Source of the DNA: Trichuris trichiura
Lineage: Eukaryota; Nematoda; Enoplea; Trichinellida; Trichuridae
Direction of reading: 5' to 3'
Length of the DNA stretch: 64,000 nucleotides
Assembly (NCBI GenBank): GCA_037903355.1
Contig: JBAJFE010000005.1
Coordinates: forward strand, 1,674,001 to 1,738,000
Shown: positions 24,101 to 35,578 of the stretch, piece by piece
Layout: every line of letters begins with the position of its first letter
Position numbering within the stretch: position 1 is the stretch's first letter
Notes under the pieces: generated by a model
Databases searched by the model: none
What the model was told of the DNA's origin: nothing
What the model saw: only the letters and a program-made list of their open reading frames with translations
Made by a program: the position numbers and the translations under genes

Positions 24101-27100
24101 CCATGGCGGCAGGCTACGCTGCGAGTAAGCCGACTGTAACCTACTTAAGCCAACAGCCGCATACGGAAGGAGTAGATTAATTTGGGAAAAAAGTTTTGAT
24201 CGCACAATAAAATTCAGTGCCCATTTTTGACAACGATTGGACAGACGAGTTTTTCAAAAAGCCAATAAATACGGGGTCTTTTCTCGAAACCTTTGCAGAA
24301 TGATCGGAACGCCTTAAGAGAAGCAGGTCATTTTGCTGCCTTTCCGTAGTAGGAGAGCTTCAGCTATTTGACGTCACTTCAAAATCAGCTAACCTAACTA
24401 TCAGCTAATCAGCTAAGCAGAATCAAAAAAACAGTGTCATTCAAATTCAAAAGATTAAACTTTTTTTCCGACTAAGATCACTTAGCATCTAGCGGACAGT
24501 GAGACGAGTGTACGCGACGGATCTAACTGAATAATTTTCATGCTCCACGATGGGCAATTGATCGTAAACGCGCGTTGGTCAATCTTCCATTGTTGGTTAG
24601 CTTTGCGTAGACGTTATCATTTGAGGATACATTTAAATGCTGCATTAAAGTCGCCTTTTTGTCGACGGAATGGCAGTACGCTTGAACGCTGTACAAAGCT
24701 TATTAAAAACCGACATAATTCGATTGGCGGTCGTTCAATCATGCTAACCCTGCAAAGTTGGTGTAGCGTAAGGCCTCGCATACGCGGCGGCTGTTTAGAG
24801 ATTCAAAAGACGGTGATTCTCTTCCTTCTCGTTTCGGCGAGCTGACCAGGATAACTTTTTTTCTCGAAATAATCATTAAGCCGCGCAAATGAGTGGTACT
24901 TTTGCACGGTTCATTTGAAAATGAAACCGCCGGCGTCAGCTCTACAGAGGTCGCTGTATGCGCATTGTAATTGGACGAAAGGTATTGAAATGATAGCGAC
25001 CAAGGAAAGAGAGCCGCAAAAGTGTCCATTGCACTTGCTTACATTTGTCGTCGAGCAACTAAAACAAAAGATGAAAACCACAGAGCTTAACAAATATTCA
25101 AGGACTCCTAGGAAGCCCCAACGGTCTCAGGAGCACACGGTCGGCCTACAAGAAATCTCAACGCGAAGAGCGCGTCTGCTGACAGGTATTTGAAAATTTA
25201 AATTTGAAAAGTTCACGCGCGCATGCATACGTTTAAGCGACTGACCACGTCAGCATTCTTCCATCGTAGATTTTTGACATTAGGGTGTCAGGAGTTGCGC
25301 TAAAAGTGGACAGCACGCAAGAGTTCATCATTTGCCTACATTCCGACCTTTTTCCAACCGCGTATGCGTAAGACGAACTTTGATTAGCTTTGACGTAAGT
25401 TTCCTCTACGCACAGTATAGTCGACAAAGTTGTATTGCAACTAATGTCCATACGGAGGTTTGTTATCAATTTGCATAGTACCTTTGCGTCCATAGCTGAT
25501 CGTAGTAAAATTCTAAATCGATGAAGCGAGTAGATGATTTTTTAAAAAAGCATACTTCTGCTGCCTGCAGCGGGATTACGCGGGGTGATTCTAATGCACG
25601 GACATTAGCTTGCCAGCAATGACACTGTAGAGGGTGATTAATTTCTAAAATCACTGCGACTCAGCGGCTGCTCTACGACTAGCGGGAAAGGCTACGTGGG
25701 CGGCTGATTCCTTCAAATCACTTCACAAAGTGCTCATTAATTCCTGCGGATCAACCGGTGAAAAAGGAGGCGCATTAGGGCGCAACTTGCAAAAAGACAA
25801 ATTCAAGTTCTCTTTTTGCTATTGCCCAGCTTAAAGCGCGCGCGCGACGGATCGTAACAACGATTTTGTAGCCATGGTAAAATTACCTTGACATTTAGGC
25901 GGAAAGAAAAGGCGCTGTTATAAAAGGAAAAATTGATTGTACCGAAACTACCCTCCACTTCCTCGTAATTTTATGCAAACCCACAACTTGGCATAAAGTT
26001 GTCTTTAAGCATACTTTCCAAACTGTTAGCACAGAGTCGGCGGGAACAATTAGTTATGGAATAAAAGAGAGCAGAGTACTCGCCGAGAGAAAACTTAATG
26101 CAACACATGAGCATTAAGCGAGCAAGAAGATTAAAAATCGACTTTTTTCAAAGCGTACGCTTTCTCCCAAAACGGACAGCGTTACGTTTCGCCATTCACG
26201 CATAGCTTTCAGGCAATACGTCTTACTCAGGTTTTGCTTTTAGCTGATAGCAATCGCTTTGCCGCGAGTTGGTTTCGCATTACTTCTTACGCAAGTGAAC
26301 GTAAAGCAGAAAACGTTGCAACAACTTTTGACCCTACGAAGAAGCTACGAAATGCCTACAGTCTCTAAGGATTAGTGGCAACAGAATAGTTTTTCTTTAC
26401 CAAAGCTCAACTAAGCATTACTAGCTAGCCTGCTTTTCACCTACATCCGACGAAGGGAAGTAAACAAAGCAGCTTTGAAATTCGAGAGATCTCGCTGCAT
26501 AGGCGCGCTTCGCGTCAACCTCAGCGTGAGCTGGATGTTGAAATCTCAATTTCAGCTCATCGGAGGGAGTTGCGGAAAATGCGCGAGAAAAAGTAGTCCA
26601 AAACACTTCTTTGCCAAGGCGGACCCACTTTCAAATAGCGACTGCCCGAAGGGGCGATTGCGCAAATGCATAACTACGGAATGGAATGCGCATTTGGGCC
26701 AAGCGAAAATATTAGAACAAAATCACGTTGTCTTCGATTCCGCACAGTTGATGAGGGCGGAATTTACGCATAAAAAAGAATGCGCTCATTTGTCAGCCTA
26801 TAATCATGCAGACTTGCCATTACTTAGCTTTCCTACTGGTCTTAACGTATTGGACTAATAATAGATAAGAGCTTTTAAGGGATGACGTCCAAGACGGGAA
26901 AGAAAATAACTTTCTTAATCAGCTTATCAACGCGTGACAAATTCTATATTTTGTCAAAAATAACGTGTCTACTATAAGAGACGGAGCAGAAAACGTTTTT
27001 ATGACCGACCATGTTTTAAATGGGCTATATAAGTTGCATGAGGAAACAACCTTAGAGGACGCGTCGAGGAACGCTAAGCATTCTGCCCTTAAGGCCGGAA

Positions 27101-30100
27101 ACGTGGCATTCCAGACCATGGCCAACGGCAACAGCTGTTCAAAGGAAAAATACGACTAGCGCAACACTTCGAAAGCAATCGCTGCTTCGTTAAAGTTCTT
27201 GACGCCCGTTGGACAGCCGGCTTCGCCTACACTTCCTCCCCCACTTTAGCATTGCTCGTTAGGCGCCAAATAATGGATGCATTTTAGGCTGGCAACCGGC
27301 AGCGAGACAAAACTTGCATTAATCCATTTTTCAGGATCATCAAAGGAGCAAAAGATGTCCGGCGAAGAGCAAGGCGCCACCAGTTCAAAAAGGTTGAGCG
27401 ATTTTCGAGCCGACGTGTCGGAAACGATCAAAAGAAACTTACGGGTATGCGCGCACGGCGATTGGTCAGTTTTCGAAAAAGATTATTGGTCGCTTAGCGC
27501 GAGATTCGGGATTCGAAATTCCCCCCTATCCCGCTCCTTGCTTGCCTTTGCTCTCTTTCTTTCTTTTCGCTAAACGACCAACGTTGGCATCACCGGCTGT
27601 TGGTAATTTTTCAAAGACTTTTTGCCGACTTGAAACAAACGAGGGATGATCCCGCGTTCTTCGCGTCAATTTATCCAATGCCATTAACGACCATCTGATT
27701 GATCGACGACTATTCCATCAGTTATATTTGCAGCAACAGAACAGAAAAGTCAGCGCTCCGGTGGTCATCAACAACGAGTACAAATCGTCAAAGATGTTCA
27801 ATCAGGATACGGTTCAGTCGTCAAGCGAATCGGTGGATCCCATATACTTGGCCCTTAAAATGGCCAATGAGATGGCTCAGCGAAGGCGAAGTAGCGTTGT
27901 CCGATTGCCGCCGCAAAGTCTTATACCCAAAGGGACAATGGCAAATTCTCGGGATGGAAGCGGTGACAGCACCCTCGAAGAGCTCCCAACCGACATGTCT
28001 CACAGCGTAAGCGATTGGCTTCTTTTTTTCATTGTCTTTCGGGGCAATTATCATTCATGATATCCCAACATCCAGTCCATGTAGGTTACTATCAATGCTC
28101 GGCTGATCTGGCGACGTCTGATTGGTCATTTTCAAAAGCCAATCAATCACTGAGCAAATTCTTTTTGATAGGCAATTTATTTTTCCCTTTTCCTTAATTC
28201 CACTGCCGCTTAGGCCAACAATTCTGTACGTCATAGCGGTCAGCCTTAGAGACACCCAAAAGAAAGAACAAAACCCTTAGCAAGACGACAACACGCGCGG
28301 GATATGCAAATTTATATGATAACCCAATTCGTAAGGCAAAGTAACAGCGCGGAGCTTCCACCCGCAAGTGGCGGACGTTTTTTCCTTTGCACAGATGGAA
28401 CCGCCAATTAAGATCGATCGGAATTTTTTAAGATCTCCCTCGGAACGCTAACGTAGAAAGGATTGAAACTTTTTGACGCTGCATTTCGAACGAGCCGCGT
28501 CAAGTTCAGAAAAAAAATGAAATGTAACCAAATGTCCAATTTAAATAAATGCGAACTCGCTGATGTACGACGTTGCCCATTGAAAGCTGCTTCGAAGGCT
28601 TGAAGATAAGTAGAAACGAGATAAGAAGCTGCGTTCTATAAGGAAATGCCAAAAGAGGTATTGTTCATAAGAAATTTTAGAGTAAGTGAAAATTCTTTAC
28701 GACGGCATTACTAGAGCATTGGAGACTCTGTTGTCTCGTCGTCGGCGGTTTAAGCCTTTGTTCAACCAACGGATTAAGTTTTGACTTAATCCGTTGATCG
28801 CTAACGGCCAGCCTTTGTAAAAACGTTAAGAAACGTTGGTTTCGTTACTTTTCTTATTCTATTCTTATCTTTGGTGAACAGCTGCCATAGCAAATCCGCA
28901 GGAAAGCATTTCACCATAAGCATAACACACTTTCTTCTACGGACAAGCAATAACGCTGCATGTTTTTCAGCTTTTACATCACACGTATGTATAAAATATT
29001 GATTACGTAGTGTTACATGACAATAAGCTGTTTCAGCGGGAATCAGTGTTCAGTAGGAAACAGAGCAATTGTCAAATGTCGCTAACCCCGTCGTCGATGA
29101 CGAGTAGCTCAAGAAGCAGCCCGGGTCCGTTACTTATATCCGGTAATATAACATTGCCGCCCTACTTGGGAACCTATCATCTGTAAGGGAATATTGTTAG
29201 AAGTAAAGTCGAGCCCAAACCTGACATATCAAAAGTCAACAGAAAGCAACGAAGGCGAAGGTCGAGGTGGGACCACTTCCTAACAATGCAGGCGCACGAT
29301 TTTTGCGTTTGCAGCTTCGACAAGGCAGATTCGCAAGTTGGCCATGAAAATGAAAAGCTTTTCGCTCGACTGCGACTCGTCCACTGAACAAACCGCTATG
29401 CATAGTCAAGGAGACAAACGAGCTGGTTTTAGCGTTCTAAAAGGTGGACGATGCTTCAAGGTACGTCCCCTAACAAGACAAATATCGATCGATGCAAACG
29501 AAGAAGATAGCGCCCTGGAAAGCGACGTTAGTACATCATCCGGTGCTCTGACTGGATCAGTAATTTTTATTAGGCTATATTCTACTTTCTAAAGTTGTAT
29601 GCAGCATTTCCTTTTTTAGAATAGACTTAAATCTTTGGGTCAACTACTGTGCGTAGTGACGCACGAGTTTAGAGCAAAGTTCGCCGACGAGCTGGAGCTA
29701 AAGTAACAAAGAATACTGCATATCCTCTACCGCGTCGATATGTTTAAATTTCAGAAAAACTGAGCGGGTAGTCGTCTTCGACAGAGCCGATCCGGACTGG
29801 TGGCAGGTCGAAGTAATTTGCATAAAATTGAAGTCTTATTTCTTTTTTATTTACAGGGTTATAAACAAGGCGAATCGGCAGGGAGGTTTCCGTCCACTTG
29901 CGTCGCTAGGATATTACCAAACGAACGCACTATGCAAGTTGTACAAAATTTGAATCTTTGGGACGGATCGACAAACCTGAGACTGTACAGAGATCAGGTA
30001 TGCGTGTGTGCGCGCGCGCGCTACATCTCAATAAATCGTACTCATTTTGATTCGCAGGTTGTATTTGCTCAACCGGAAGACCAAGACGGCTTGGTGGAAA

Positions 30101-30162
30101 TTAGAACGGAAAAAAATCGTCGTATTAACTGCCCTGCCGTCTACCTGTTGCAAAGGGACTAA
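21148..30162 (+). CDS. STAC-like protein with two SH3 domains
   Basis: STAC proteins bind voltage-gated calcium channels in muscle and neurons. Exons: 21148-21253, 25084-25185, 27335-27444, 27734-28006, 29037-29142, 29315-29559, 29620-29702, 29755-29806, 29857-29997, 30058-30162; 440 residues, in frame. The N-terminal 300 residues are serine and basic rich. [17 protein letters not shown] is the STAC linker segment. The first SH3 is at about residues 320-376 (VTHEF...ELELKK...DRADPDWWQ...[11 protein letters not shown]). The second, degenerate SH3 is at about 383-438 ([10 protein letters not shown]...[13 protein letters not shown]), as in vertebrate STAC. I found no C1 zinc finger, which vertebrate STACs carry before the linker; a phase 1-1 exon could hide between 25185 and 27335. 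The two 5'-most exons are the least certain. NOP10 lies antisense in the second half of its first large intron. Confidence 0.85.
23267..23482 (-). CDS. Small single-pass membrane protein, family unknown
   Basis: A 71-residue frame starting 7 nt after the NOP10 stop on the same strand. The first 27 residues are basic ([15 protein letters not shown]...). A hydrophobic segment, about residues 33-50 ([18 protein letters not shown]), follows, and the tail is acidic (DIIDEDGDE). That order suits a membrane protein with a basic N-terminus on the negative side, for example a small mitochondrial inner-membrane protein, but I do not recognise the family. The gap is too short for a separate promoter, so it would be translated from the NOP10 mRNA by reinitiation, or after trans-splicing if this organism does that. 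Confidence 0.6.
   Translation of the reverse strand: MFWQVRKRFRQYMRKLEPASFRSNMRLMDNVKFLYFAFAWGAFVCVILQFSGNGPSSYHPKVDIIDEDGDE
23490..23687 (-). CDS. NOP10: H/ACA ribonucleoprotein subunit NOP10
   Basis: Core protein of box H/ACA snoRNPs, which guide pseudouridine formation in rRNA and snRNA and stabilise telomerase RNA; acts in the nucleolus and Cajal bodies with dyskerin, NHP2 and GAR1. Length is 65 residues, against 64 in human. The sequence shows the family pattern throughout: [19 protein letters not shown], then [30 protein letters not shown], covering the N-terminal zinc-ribbon-like part and the dyskerin-binding helix. Single exon; the stop TAG at 23490-23492 is at the normal family end. 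Seven nucleotides later a second frame begins. The pair lies in an intron of the STAC-like gene, on the opposite strand. Confidence 0.96.
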   Translation of the reverse strand: MYLYYYVDEEGKRVYTLKKYDPSGKLTLSAHPARFTPENQYSSERMTIKRRFGLLPTQKTATSTR

Positions 30163-32521
30163 TCGCTCTTTGCCTTCTTCCTACAAAGCGGTGTGCCAAA
30201 ATAGACTACGAATAGGATCTCTACTTCTCCTTTTACTGTGCCTGTTACAATTCCATAAAGTTGACTGTATAAAAGATACGCCCACTACGAAAGGCATGAA
30301 AAAACCAAAGGGATAAAAAAAAATCATGTTTTCGGAATCTTTAGGTTTCATTTTCAGCGGGATAAGGCCCGCTGTAGCTGCTGCGCTGTTTGCTAAATGG
30401 CCCATCGTCGGGTGAGCATCAGCTCAGTCGGCGCAGTTCACACTGAAGTTATTAAACAGTCGATCGTAAGTTTCTTCACCACTCGAAAAGCAACTGGACG
30501 AAATCGACAACTTTCGCAGACAAATAAGCGTGTAAAACTGAAGTCGAAGACTGCGGCGTTGAAAAATTTAAACTAACATAAAATCGATGCCGAATGAACT
30601 ACAGTTGCAGACAGAGTAATGACAACTTTTCCCTAATCAATTGAAGCCATTGAAAAAAGTGAGTTTAAAATATTGGTACCTGCAAATCACAGAACGCGTT
30701 TTTGTAAATAACTGCAAACAAAACTAATGGGTGAAAAGATAGAAAATGGGGACTAATATTTGGAAAGAAATAATACTTCTAGCGAGCATATCATTTATAA
30801 CGCCGACATTTGCCGTAACCCTGTTCAACGCAAACTCATTTATAGTTTTCTTCTGTACATTGAGCAGACAAGAACACTATTGATAAATATTCCCGTCAGT
30901 AATGAAACTTTTGCGCCTAAAACTGTTCATTCAATTCTTAAAACGCTTTCGTTAGTATGCTCTCAGTTACGCAAGGCGTTAGCGCACGTACGCGTCTTGA
31001 GCATGGGCACAGTCGCAAGTCGAAAAACGCGGACAAAGAGGAGCTCAAAAGGCTTTGTTGCAAACTGATAGGAAAGCTTTTGTTTTATTAATACCTCTGA
31101 CGACGAAGCACTCAAGCCTTATCAGGACTGTTTGAAATTTCAAAGCAACCTGCTGCGCGAAAGTCAGTTCGAACCTGCACATCTTTTTTCATAGTTCTAT
31201 TGGTTTTCCCGGGGTCTTGATTCCCTTGTTTCGGCCGATAGTAAACAAGTGTTTACCCTGATCCTTTTTTTGCAATTTAACAAAGACAAGCATGGAAGAG
31301 AGAAGTAGGTCTAATCTGTTACGATAACTATGGCAACCCGGCGATACCGCTACTTGCATGAGTGTTTGGTCATTTCAGTTTTGGTTTAAGCAATAAAAAA
31401 ATTTTAAATACACGAAAAAAGAGACAATAGGATAAACAAATTTTCTTAATTTCGGGAGTGCCAAAAACAGCGCCTTATAAGCACAAAAGACTCACGGTTT
31501 ACGACTGCGCTGCTCACAGCAATTGACAGTGCTAAGGAACGTATAGATGCCGAACAAAATGATAATACTCTGACGGAATTACGATGCAAGAACGTAGGTT
31601 TTCACTTCTCTAACGGGATTTCAGTTCATGTAAAGTTTTTTATTTTATTACGGATTCCTCGTTTTTTCCTCACACATTTTTGCGAAGCTTTCGGCCCCCA
31701 ACTATGAGCCGCCATCAGCTCAACGAATAAGCAAACAAATTTCACACATTTTGGGTCCATGGCTGGGGGCCGAAAGGTCCGCAAAAATGTGTGAGGGAAA
31801 AACGGGAAATCCGTAATAAAATAAAAAATTTCGCAAGAGCGTAGGTGCATAATGTGAACAAAAAACACGCCTGGATGAAGCTAACAGCATTTACGCGCCC
31901 TACAAGCGAAAAACAGGAGACAATATAGCATGCTGAACTAACCTGAAATTTCGGACGACGCGAAGAACCTTGAAGTAGCTAGGCAACACCAAAAGCAACA
32001 GGTGCAATTCTCCACTATTTAGCAGCACCTACCATCGACTCGAGCTAAAAACGTACAGCCCTTGCAACGTCAAGACTTTCTATTGAAGCGGAGATTACTT
32101 TTGTAGCTTGTAACCTGACTACTATTAAACGAATGCCCACCCGAGTAAATATTTCTATTCAGTTTTAACATTGCGTAAGTGATTAGCGTTTACGAAGGTA
32201 GGCGTCTGGACAAAATTATAATGGTTTCTGCCAAGGCCAATCACCCTTTCGGCAAGGCGATTCTTGATTGTACTTGACTACCGTTTTACCTATCGTAAAC
32301 ATGCATGAATTTCTCTTCCTCAATCGCGAAAGATTCTTTGAGCTTCTCGCGTATGTTTCAGCAAATTATTTGTAACATTTAGTCTGCGTTGCCAAGCAAA
32401 CGTTCATTGGCTCAATCTTGCTTTTATTCGCGCTGTTTTTTTTTCAGCTTCGTTACACTGCAAAGTGGCTTTGTCTCCTCTTCTGCGGCATTTTCGTTCC
32501 TCGTTACCCTGCGTCGCAAAA
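30163..32521. other. Intergenic, 2.4 kb
   Basis: Lies between the STAC stop and the macrodomain gene. It holds the foldback repeat at 31636-31828. I see no coding exon; the 102-codon frame at 30760-31068 has no recognisable content. Confidence 0.6.
31636..31828. repeat. Foldback (inverted) repeat, 65-bp arms
   Basis: Arms 31636-31700 and 31764-31828 are imperfect reverse complements, roughly nine in ten matching, around a 63-bp spacer. The outer ends are TTTTTTATTTTATTACGG and its complement, and the inner ends are TCGGCCCCCA and TGGGGGCCGA. The form fits a MITE-like foldback element. A target-site duplication is not obvious. Both arms contain CACACATTTTTGCG, and CACACATTTT recurs in the spacer at 31743. 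Confidence 0.8.
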
Positions 32522-33459
32522 ATGGTTTCAAGCTTAGCGGAAGTTCAAGGTAGCACTTTCTTGTACATTGTTGCAAAATTCGAATATTGCCTCCAACTTT
32601 AGGTGAATTTGCAAGGATGCCATTAGAGAAAAAGCGTACATTGTACAAATGCGGAGAAAATTTCGTCCCGTTGGACCAAGTGCCCACCGTGTTGGACAGT
32701 TTAGGCGCTGCTTTCTCAAAGACATCCGAAGAAATGCTGAAAAAGTTAAGCATTTGGTCCGGAGACATTACACGTCTTGAGATCGATGCTATTGTAAATG
32801 CCGCCAACCATACCCTGCTTGGTGGTGGAGGAGGTGACATCTCCCTAAGTTTTGATGGCATCCATTGCGCATCGATTTTTTTAGTTGACGGAGCTATCCA
32901 TCGAGCAGCCGGGCCGTCGCTTAAAATGGAGACTGCAACCCTTAATGGTTGTCAAACAGGCGATGCCAAAATCACGTTGGGCTACTTTCTCCCTGCTAAA
33001 CGTAAAGGCAACTTACGTAAGGCGTGTAGCATTAATATTTTACCTTCCTGAAGACGTAATTCATACGGTTGGTCCCGTCGGCGAGAAGCCAGACTTGTTA
33101 CGCAGTTGCTACAGGCGTTGCTTGGATATTTGCAAAGAAAACTCGCTTCGCTCAGTGGTACTTTCAAATTGCAAACATTAGTTTATTCAAAAATTTACAT
33201 ACTAATAGGCTTTTCCTTGTATATCCACTGGCGTATACCATTACCCGAATAGAAAGGCTTGCGAAGTGGCCCTGCAAACTGTCAAACAGTGGCTTGAAAC
33301 TGGAGACAACTTACAGGCGGTAAGTTTGCTTGCGATCAGTTCCGGTTGAGACAAAAATGATAGTATTATTTACAGTTGGACAGAATAATATTCTGCGTAT
33401 TTCTCGACGAAGATCGAGCTCTCTACGAAGAACTAGTGCCGAAGTACTTCGGGGCATGA
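32522..33459 (+). CDS. MACROD-type macrodomain ADP-ribosyl hydrolase
   Basis: Family enzymes remove mono-ADP-ribose from acidic residues and deacetylate O-acetyl-ADP-ribose. Exons: 32522-32549, 32603-32833, 32885-33001, 33054-33157, 33209-33319, 33376-33459; 224 residues, in frame. After a lysine-rich N-terminal part comes the macrodomain from about residue 65: [38 protein letters not shown] with the NAAN motif and the glycine-rich substrate loop. [20 protein letters not shown], then [14 protein letters not shown] and a C-terminal DRIIFCVF follow, all MACROD1/2 features. The second loop has His where relatives have Gly (TGIYGFP). The start is an AAAATGG context with no upstream in-frame ATG seen. 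The stop is 127 nt from the convergent IFRD gene. Confidence 0.94.
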
Positions 33460-33586
33460 CGCTTACGAGTGAGTAAAACATTAAAATTGACTGTTAGAGC
33501 GAAAGGTTTGAATTCTAATTTGAATAAAACTGAAACTAATGCGTAAATGCCTACGTCATTTAGGGACATATTATCTATATGCTATG

Positions 33587-35578
33587 TTAAAATAGCTGGG
33601 CAGTGCGCTCGTCTCGATTTCTTCTCCTTTCGAGTTTTCGCGACTTTGACGCCATTTCGTTCATCGCTTTCTGAAATAATGTGGCACAACGTAATACGAC
33701 TGGCAGCATAGAATTTCTACTACCGTATACCCTTTGGGTTTTTGGTATCTTTCGAATTTCGGTCGAATCAACAGGAGGGCCCAACATCAATGCGTCGCGA
33801 ATGATCACATTGTTCTAGCGTCGAAGTTCCGTTGCAAATAGTTGTTTCGTTAATTGCTTCCTACCTTTAAATGGGTATTTATCCCTCCGGCAAAAACGCC
33901 GCAAAACATGTCGTAATGCAACTTTAGGCTCCAACTGTCGATCGTCAAAATTTCACTGCCGAACTTCACTTGAAAATTCGGAAACGTCCCATCCTGCAAA
34001 GTTGGCGTTCCAAAAAGTGACGATGACTTTAAGGAGAGATTTAACTTTGATTGCCGCGTGTATATCCCGAAATGTCGCTCGTTGATCGCGTCTTTCTTTT
34101 CTGGCAATATGCTTTGTTGATTCCATACTCATTTGCTGCAGCGTAACTAAGGTGGCTGCATTGTTTGGCGGTTCGTATGGTACACTGTAGATGTCTTTTG
34201 CCAATTCATAAAGGAGGGCCAAAGTTTCTCCCGCGCGAATGCGAACGTCCAACGATGGACTGCCGAAAAAGGCGCACAATTTTGTTACATTGCTGAAACG
34301 AACGCCAATGTAACGTTGGAACTTCAAGACGGCAAAATACAAGTACTTAGGAATTGCTTCTTCCAAATATCGCCTTGAAAAGTTGGTCGAAACGAGTGCC
34401 CACGAACAGAGAGCGGCGCAAAACAGTTTTGCATCGGAAGAAGAGCCGACCTTTGTGTGAGCCCAAACGGAGCGCAAAGTTTCGGCTATACTGTAGATTT
34501 CCTTTAAAAGAAATTGGAAGAGACATTTAAAGCGCTCGGAACGCAAGGCGACGCGATCAATGAATGCCGCTGTCGACGAAACTAGAAAGGCAAATAACAA
34601 TTACAAATTGCGGTTATAAGATGAATACGAACATAGGCATTCAAAGAATGTAGCATTGAAATAAGGATTTACTTAAAGTGAGAAAAGATACGTATTTACC
34701 TCCGGTTCCTCTAAGCTACCAAAGGCGCAAATGCCGAGTGACGTAGCGCACTGAAATTGTAAAAGTTTCCAAACTTTATTTTAAGCTTTTTGAGTATACT
34801 CGACAACGAAGCTGCATTGACTGACTGCTGTCCATTACGACAGCTTTCATCGTATTGGTTAAACGGCTGATTGCTTCCGGTCCAAATGTACCGATTTGAA
34901 GTACAAAAAGCGCCAGCAGACGCAAGACTAAATCAATCTCTTCGCAGTTATTTTTTCGCCACGAATGTTCCAAACTGTCCAAGAAGGTTAACTGCCTACA
35001 TGTAGTGATTTATACTTATTTGAAAAAAGAACAGTTAAATAAACGTACCACGCGCTTAAAACGTCCGGTATGTATTGGCGACAAAGACAAATGTTAGCAG
35101 CGCTCAACGCGGCTACGCGAGTTGCGGCGCTGAAAAGTGGCGCGGTAAAAGCAATTCCAAACTAAAAAGACAAAAGAAAACAAATTGTTACTTTCTGTCG
35201 GACATGTTGTCGAAACAATGTCTCAACTTGTCTTCCAAGGTCTCCTGGTCGGATGTCGCAACGTCGCCTTTAAGAAAAAAAATAGCGGTCTAATTCGAAT
35301 GCAAATTTCAAAAAGGTTCGCTACACTAACTGGTTGCACTTTCGCGGTCAATGTCGACCGACTGGTAGGATACCTCGCTGGGTGTAGCGTCGCTTTCGGG
35401 ATCGCTGTCGTCATCACGCTTTGCGCGGTTGGCGTAGAACGCCCGTTCTGCCAACAAGACAATTATGTAAAAGGACGATTGAAAAATGTTTCCACGCTCC
35501 CATGGCAACATTTTGCCGACCTAATACTAAACTAGACGTACCCTTCAATTTGGTTTTCTTATCTTTTCGTTTCGGCAT
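33587..35578 (-). CDS. Interferon-related developmental regulator (IFRD1/2) homologue
   Basis: IFRD1 and IFRD2 are alpha-helical repeat proteins; IFRD1 works in transcription co-regulation and IFRD2 binds inactive ribosomes. Exons in order: 35542-35578, 35331-35447, 35192-35267, 35049-35129, 34800-34995, 34720-34750, 34046-34581, 33865-33993, 33731-33814, 33587-33670; 456 residues, in frame (human IFRD1 is 451). The N-terminus is basic (MPKRKDKKTK), then acidic and serine rich. LDVRIRAGETLALLYELAKDI, the basic RKERRDQRATFRD, and a C-terminal IDSWSLKLHYDMFCGVF then LMLGPPVD are family landmarks. The last 27 residues are basic. The sixth exon uses donor TTTG|GTAGCT at 34719; a stronger-looking GTAAAT 20 nt later breaks the frame. 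Confidence 0.92.

Noticed and set aside
26475..26858. 127-codon plus-strand frame, considered as the missing C1 zinc finger
   Set aside because: It contains one C-x2-C but not the remaining H and C spacing of a C1 domain, and its ends do not match the STAC phase.
34582..34719. Frame clash between two IFRD exons
   Set aside because: Using donor GTAGCT at 34719 instead of the stronger-looking GTAAAT at 34699 keeps frame and gives a family-like GICAFVSSTAAF join.
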